Positions 59,699 to 64,000 of a DNA stretch of 64,000 bases are shown here, one piece after another. The notes below the pieces were generated by a model. That model had not been told where the DNA came from. It saw only the letters and a list, made by a program, of their open reading frames with translations, and searched no databases. This DNA is from DASUNQ01 sp035536455 (lineage in GTDB: Bacteria > Acidobacteriota > Thermoanaerobaculia > Multivoradales > UBA5704): NCBI GenBank assembly GCA_035536455.1, contig DATLOC010000006.1, positions 1 through 64,000 on the forward strand, written 5' to 3'. Made by a program: the position numbers and the translations under genes. Numbering within the stretch: the first letter of the stretch is position 1; each line of letters opens with the position of its first letter.

Positions 59699-61366
59699 AT
59701 GGCCAGAGTCGCCTTCGTCGGGCCGCGGGACGGCGTCAGCGCCGCGATCGCCGAACGGCTGCGCGGCGGCGATGCCGCCTCGGACGCACTGGTGCTCCTA
59801 GGCGACGACCTGACGGCGGCGGCGGCGCGGCTCGACGCCGGGACCGAGACCGTGGTCTTCCGGCCGCGGGCGCTCGCCGGCGGGGGCCCCGACCTAGAGG
59901 CGGCGGTGGGCTTTTTCGATGCCCTCGCCGCGCTCCCGCCGCGGCAGCTGGTGTTGCTGTCGAGCGCCCAGGTCTTCGACCCAGTGCACGAGCACGCCGG
60001 CCACGTCGGTGAGGAGACGCGCCCGCGCGGCCGCAACCCGATCGCCCGCCGCTGGCTAAAGCTCGAAACGATGGCCGCTGCGGCCGCCGCCGGCTGGGGC
60101 GGGCGGCTCGCGGTGCTCCGCCCGGCGACGGTGGTGGCGCGCGACGGCGGCGACCCCCTCGCCCGGTTCCTCTTGCGGCGCCGCGCCTTCCCGCTGGCCG
60201 GCTGGGGCCCCTCGCTCCAGCTCCTGGCGCCCGAGGACCTGGCCGCCGCGGTCGGCTTCGTCGTCGACCGCGACGCGGACGGCGTCTTCCACGTCGCGCC
60301 GCGCGGCGTCGTGCCGGTGCGCGAGGCCCTCCGCCTGGCCGGCGCCCGCGCCCTGCCGCTCCCCGGACCGCTGCTCCGCCTCTTCGGGCGGGCCAACCCC
60401 GCCGAGCTGGCCTACCTGCGCCACCCCTGGACGGTCGGCGACCGCCGGCTGCGCGACCTCGGCTGGGCGCCGCAGCGCTCGAGCGCCGAGGCGCTCCTCG
60501 CCGCCGCCGGCGGCGACCCGGCCGGCGCCCCCGACTTCGACGACTACGGCATGGACGAGCGGTACATCGCGAACTACGGCCGCACCCTCTTCCGTTTCCT
60601 CCACCGCGCCTACTGGCGCATCGAGGTGCGCGGGCTCGAGCACGTGCCGCGGCGCGGGGCGGCGGTGCTGACCGGCGTCCACCGCGGCTTCATGCCCTGG
60701 GACGGCGTGATGGCCCTGCACACCGTGGCGCGGGGGACCGGGCGGATCATCCGCTTCCTCATCCACCCCTGCCTGGTCAAGCAGCCGTTCCTGGCCAACT
60801 ACATGACCAAGCTCGGCGGCATCCCGGCCTGCCAGGAGAACGGCGACTGGGTGCTCGAGCGCGGTGGACTACTGGGGATGTTCCCGGAGGGGATCCACGG
60901 CGCCTTCACGCCCTATCGCCGCGCCTACCGGCTGGGCAAGTTCGGGCGCGACGAGTACGTGAAGATGGCGCTGCGGCACGGCGCGCCGATCGTCCCCTTC
61001 GTCACCGTCGGCAGCGCCGAGATCTACCCGATCTTCGGGCGCCTCAACGCCGGCTGGGTGCACCGCTTGCTGGAGTGGCCGTACTTCCCGCTCGGCCCCA
61101 ACTTCCCGCTCCCCGGCCTGCCGCTGCCGTCGAAGTGGCACACCCGCTTCCTCGAGCCACTGCACGTCGCCGGCCGCTACCCACTCGAGGCGGCGGACGA
61201 TCCGGAAGTCGTGCACGCGATCAGCCAGGAGGTGCGCGGCCGGCTGGAGAAGGCGATCGCCGACATGCTGCGGCGGCGCAAGCACCTCTTCTGGGGCTCG
61301 ATCTTCGACGCCGAGGAGCCGCCGGTCGCCGAGCCCGCTTCGGCGCCGGGAGGGGCGCGGCCGTGA
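59699..61366 (+). CDS. SDR-like domain fused to PlsC-type acyltransferase
   Basis: A 555-residue bifunctional protein. Residues 1-275 resemble an atypical extended SDR: RVAFVGPRDGVSAAIAERL at the N-terminus lacks a normal GxxGxxG, and LVLLSSAQVFDP is the strand before an active site in which Tyr-x3-Lys is not apparent. Residues 300-540 are a glycerolipid acyltransferase with GVHRGFMPWDGV (His and Asp spaced by six instead of four) and GMFPEGIHGAF (FPEG). It could attach the cluster's chain to a glycerol or other alcohol. Good SD (AGGAGC) precedes it. Confidence 0.82.
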   Translation: MARVAFVGPRDGVSAAIAERLRGGDAASDALVLLGDDLTAAAARLDAGTETVVFRPRALAGGGPDLEAAVGFFDALAALPPRQLVLLSSAQVFDPVHEHAGHVGEETRPRGRNPIARRWLKLETMAAAAAAGWGGRLAVLRPATVVARDGGDPLARFLLRRRAFPLAGWGPSLQLLAPEDLAAAVGFVVDRDADGVFHVAPRGVVPVREALRLAGARALPLPGPLLRLFGRANPAELAYLRHPWTVGDRRLRDLGWAPQRSSAEALLAAAGGDPAGAPDFDDYGMDERYIANYGRTLFRFLHRAYWRIEVRGLEHVPRRGAAVLTGVHRGFMPWDGVMALHTVARGTGRIIRFLIHPCLVKQPFLANYMTKLGGIPACQENGDWVLERGGLLGMFPEGIHGAFTPYRRAYRLGKFGRDEYVKMALRHGAPIVPFVTVGSAEIYPIFGRLNAGWVHRLLEWPYFPLGPNFPLPGLPLPSKWHTRFLEPLHVAGRYPLEAADDPEVVHAISQEVRGRLEKAIADMLRRRKHLFWGSIFDAEEPPVAEPASAPGGARP

Positions 61367-63030
61367 GGAGCGCCGCCGCCAACCTCCGCCGGCTCGGCCA
61401 CATCCTGCGCGTGCTCGCAGCGCACGGCGTGGCGCACGCGCTCGGCCCGCGGCTGGCGCGCTGGCCGGCGCTCGCCCGGCGGCTGCCGCCGGGGGACCTC
61501 CCCGGCCCGCAGCGCTTCGCCGCCCTGCTCGAGGACCTCGGCGGCACCTTCATCAAGTTCGGCCAGATGCTGGCGCTGCAGCCGGACATCCTGTCGCTGG
61601 AGTACTGCAACGCCCTCTTCGACCTGCTCGACCGGGTGGCGCCCTTCCCGTACGCGGAGGTCGAGGCGGTGGTGCGCGCCGACCTCGGGCGCGGCCCCGA
61701 CCAGCTCTTCGACGTCTTCGAGCGGCAGCCCCTGGCCACCGCCTCGATCGGCCAGGTGCACGTCGGCTGGCGCGGCGGCCGCAAGCTCGCCGTCAAGGTG
61801 CAGCGGCCGATCGTCGTCACCGACTTCGCGGGCGACATCCGGCTGATGAGCGCGATGGTCGGGGCGATCCGCCGCTTCCGCATCCGCCGCCTCGGCTGGC
61901 TGATCGTGCCGACCACCGAGTTCGTGGCCTGGACGCGCGAGGAGCTCGACTACCGCTTCGAGGCCCGCTACATGGAGCGGCTGCGGACGGCGGCGGTGGA
62001 CAACCCGCACGAGCGGGTGCCGGAGCTGGTGGACGAGCTGACGACGTCGCGGGTGCTGACTGCGGAGTTCCTCGAAGGCGTGACGGTCCTCAACTACTTG
62101 CGGGCGCTGGAGACCGGCGCGGAGCTGCTGCCGCGGCGGCTCGCGGCGGCCGGCTTCGTGCCCGACCTCTTCGCCCGGCACCTCATCGACAACTTCCTCG
62201 GCGACGCGTTCCGCCACGGCATCTTCCACGCCGACCTGCACCCGGCGAACCTGCTGATCCTCCAGGACAACGTCGTCGGCTACATCGACTTCGGCATCAC
62301 CGGCGTGCTCAGCCACCACTCGCGCCGCCACCTGATCGGGCTGACCCTGGCCTACACCCGCGCCGACCTCGACGGCATGACCGAGGCCTTCCTCCAGGTC
62401 TCCACCCTCGATCCGGGCGCCGACGTCGCCGCCTTCCGCGCCGGCCTCGAACGCTTCGCAGAGGCCTGGTACGAGCGGCGCGGCAAGCAGCGCAAGCTGC
62501 GCAAGAACTTCACCCTGGTGATGCTCGACATGCTGCGGCTGTCGCGCTCGACCGGCATCTGGCCCGAGCGCGACGTCGTCAAGTACATCCGCTCGGCCAT
62601 CGCCATCGACGGCCTGATCACTCGCTTCGCCCCCGGCTTCGAGGTCGGCGCCTACCTCGCGGCGGTGTGCGAGCGCCAGCTCCGGCAGCGCGCCTGGGAG
62701 GGTCTGTTCTCCTACGACCGGGCGGTTGGCTGGATGGCGGCGGCCGGCAGCCTGTCGCGCGACGGCGCGCCGCGCGCGGCCGCCTGGCTGGGGCGCGCCA
62801 CGCGGCCCGAGCCGCCGCCGCCGGCGTCGCCGCCACCGCGCCGCCGGCGCAGCGGCAGCGGCGCAGAGACGCGAGCAGTGAACCTGGCGGCCGTCGGCTT
62901 CGGCGCCGCGCTGCTTGCCGCGGCGGGGGGCGTGCAGCCCGAGCTGGGAGTCAATCTATTCACTGCAGAAGTGCTGCTCGTCGCCGCGTCGCTGGCGATG
63001 TGCCTGCACGCCCTGCGCAGGAGTGTCTGA
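61363..63030 (+). CDS. ABC1/UbiB-family atypical kinase
   Basis: A 555-residue protein from GTG overlapping the preceding stop. Family motifs are intact: GTFIKFGQMLALQPD (KxGQ), PLATASIGQVHVG (Ala-rich loop), FHADLHPANLLIL and VGYIDFGITG (DFG). The C-terminus after a Pro/Arg linker has two membrane helices (AAVGFGAALLAAAGG and VLLVAASLAMCLHAL). UbiB/COQ8 proteins are ATPases that help extract hydrophobic precursors from membranes, which suits assistance in moving a long lipid-like product. Usually it works with ubiquinone biosynthesis; no such genes are here. Confidence 0.9.
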   Translation: MRSAAANLRRLGHILRVLAAHGVAHALGPRLARWPALARRLPPGDLPGPQRFAALLEDLGGTFIKFGQMLALQPDILSLEYCNALFDLLDRVAPFPYAEVEAVVRADLGRGPDQLFDVFERQPLATASIGQVHVGWRGGRKLAVKVQRPIVVTDFAGDIRLMSAMVGAIRRFRIRRLGWLIVPTTEFVAWTREELDYRFEARYMERLRTAAVDNPHERVPELVDELTTSRVLTAEFLEGVTVLNYLRALETGAELLPRRLAAAGFVPDLFARHLIDNFLGDAFRHGIFHADLHPANLLILQDNVVGYIDFGITGVLSHHSRRHLIGLTLAYTRADLDGMTEAFLQVSTLDPGADVAAFRAGLERFAEAWYERRGKQRKLRKNFTLVMLDMLRLSRSTGIWPERDVVKYIRSAIAIDGLITRFAPGFEVGAYLAAVCERQLRQRAWEGLFSYDRAVGWMAAAGSLSRDGAPRAAAWLGRATRPEPPPPASPPPRRRRSGSGAETRAVNLAAVGFGAALLAAAGGVQPELGVNLFTAEVLLVAASLAMCLHALRRSV

Positions 63031-63061
63031 CCCGCCTCCGGCGGGCAGGAAGGAGGCTTCC

Positions 63062-63556
63062 GTGCGAGACCTGACCAAATCGATGTGGAGCTTTTCATGG
63101 GCGATGTCGCTCTTCGGCGTCGAGCAGATGGCGAACCTGCTGGCGCCGCGCGACATGAGCCGGCCGTGGGGGAGGGCGGCCGAAGGTTTCGAGGCCGTCA
63201 CCCGGGCCACCGGCGGGCAGCTCAGCGATACGCTGCGCGGCACCTTCGAGACCGGCGACCGGATGGGGCGCAGTATGGTGGACGCGATGTTCGGCTTCGG
63301 TGGCTTCGACTGGCTCAACCCCACCCAGTGGCTGCAGATGAGCACCGACGTGATGCAGCGCTCGGCGCAGTCGATGGGGCAGATGGTGCCCGGCGGCCAG
63401 GCGATGGGCCAGGCGATGGGCAGCGCCATGCAGAGCGCGACCGCCGCTGCTCAGAGCGCGACCGCCGCCGCCGCGCAGAGCGCGATGACGCCGATCGCCG
63501 GCAGCCCGGCCGGCACCAGCACCGGCTGGGCGCCGCCCCCGGGGCGCAGCTTGTGA
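63062..63556 (+). CDS. Small protein of unknown family in the cluster
   Basis: A 164-residue protein from GTG, 32 bp after the kinase. The first 115 residues are helical and amphipathic (MWSFSWAMSLFGVEQMANLL, FGGFDWLNPTQWLQMS), reminiscent of phasins or other lipid-associated proteins, but this is impression only. The last 50 residues are Ala/Gln/Met/Gly-rich (QAMGQAMGSAMQSATAAAQS). Its location suggests a role in binding or storing the hydrophobic product. Confidence 0.55.
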   Translation: MRDLTKSMWSFSWAMSLFGVEQMANLLAPRDMSRPWGRAAEGFEAVTRATGGQLSDTLRGTFETGDRMGRSMVDAMFGFGGFDWLNPTQWLQMSTDVMQRSAQSMGQMVPGGQAMGQAMGSAMQSATAAAQSATAAAAQSAMTPIAGSPAGTSTGWAPPPGRSL

Positions 63557-63574
63557 GCTCGTGAGGAGGCCGGA

Positions 63575-64000
63575 TTGACTCAGCTCGGCGGCGCCGGATC
63601 GACGGTGCAGGCGGTCTACGAGTTCGGCGAGAGCCTCGTCGAGACCGTGGGCGAGATGGCGCTCGGCCTAGTCGATCCGCGGGTGCTCCTGCCGCGCACG
63701 CTTTACACCCTGACGGGCGACCCGCTGCAGCGCTCCGTCGAGGCGGTGCGCCTGACGCTCTCCGGCGACGCCGGGGCGGCGTTCCAGGAGCTCCTCAACA
63801 AGAGCGAGATCTTCGTCCTGGTGGCGGCGGTGAGCGGCCTGATCGGCGCCCCCAGCGCGGGCGCCGCCACGCCCGGAGGGCCGGTGGAGCCCTACCCGCT
63901 CGACGAGTTGGTCGCGCGTTGCTACGCGCTCGGGGACTTCCAAGCGCTCTGGGCCATCGAAGGGCTGGGGCACGAGTACGGCGACTTCGTGTGGGCGCAA
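63575..64000 (+). CDS. Unknown protein, truncated by window end
   Basis: At least 142 residues from TTG, preceded by AGGAGG at 5 bp, the strongest ribosome site here. The visible part reads LTQLGGAGSTVQAVYEFGES at the N-terminus, continues VDPRVLLPRTLYTLTGD and SGDAGAAFQELLNKSEIFVL and ends at LWAIEGLGHEYGDFVWAQ. I do not recognise the family. It shows that the operon continues beyond the window. Confidence 0.7.
   Translation, partial: MTQLGGAGSTVQAVYEFGESLVETVGEMALGLVDPRVLLPRTLYTLTGDPLQRSVEAVRLTLSGDAGAAFQELLNKSEIFVLVAAVSGLIGAPSAGAATPGGPVEPYPLDELVARCYALGDFQALWAIEGLGHEYGDFVWAQ

Overview
The window is a very GC-rich bacterial chromosome segment with tightly packed genes, many ATGA or GTGA start/stop overlaps and frequent GTG starts. 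Envelope genes (IPTL-CTERM-like surface protein, bactofilin plus M23 peptidase, YkuD transpeptidase, PilB) point to a diderm. Together with Ku/LigD, CTERM-type sorting and numerous sulfatase-like and FAD enzymes, this suggests an uncultured Acidobacteriota-like lineage (perhaps Thermoanaerobaculia). That placement is inference: no rRNA or other marker gene beyond tyrS is present, and no tRNA, rRNA or CRISPR array was seen.

Layout. 1-7.7 kb: ATP-grasp fragment, metallophosphoesterase, sulfatase-like hydrolase, LOG-family protein followed by a 21-bp palindromic tandem array, PhoH-PIN ATPase, CTERM surface protein and an EamA transporter. 7.8-22.1 kb: a secreted multicopper oxidase, then an accessory cluster of GTP cyclohydrolase II, RibD-type reductase, MDR dehydrogenase, divergent PTPS-like enzyme, three methyltransferases, several glycosyltransferases (one frameshifted) and a Gfo/Idh-epimerase fusion. 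It looks like a pathway for a glycosylated, methylated pyrimidine or pterin. 22.1-27.6 kb: Ku-LigD NHEJ operon with an L,D-transpeptidase. 27.6-34.8 kb: FdhD, BON lipoprotein, IMPase, M23 peptidase/bactofilin pair, tyrS and a large membrane protein.

35.0-39.1 kb: a compositionally distinct three-gene operon encoding a caspase-like protein, an alpha/beta hydrolase and a clostripain-like protease, with its own good promoter; it resembles a transferred conflict or cell-death module. 39.1-40.8 kb: a 20-bp tandem array, an XRE regulator and a divergent small protein/AbiEii-type nucleotidyltransferase pair. 40.8-46.2 kb: frameshifted MscS channel, PilB, an EamA/sorbosone-dehydrogenase fusion interrupted by a 163-bp inverted-repeat element, and a zincin-like membrane protein.

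46.4-64 kb: the most striking part, a biosynthetic cluster that runs off the right edge. It contains two copies of an ACP - ketosynthase - chain-length-factor-like KS - HMG-CoA-reductase-family cassette. The first is followed by a flavin-dependent halogenase-like enzyme and a carotenoid oxygenase. The second is followed by a CrtI/CrtISO-like oxidoreductase, an SDR-acyltransferase fusion, an ABC1/UbiB kinase and two unknown proteins. No ketoreductase, dehydratase or other mevalonate gene is visible. I do not recognise a described cluster type with this composition; the best guess is a polyketide or polyene lipid whose chain is reduced by HMGR paralogues and attached to a lipid by the acyltransferase.
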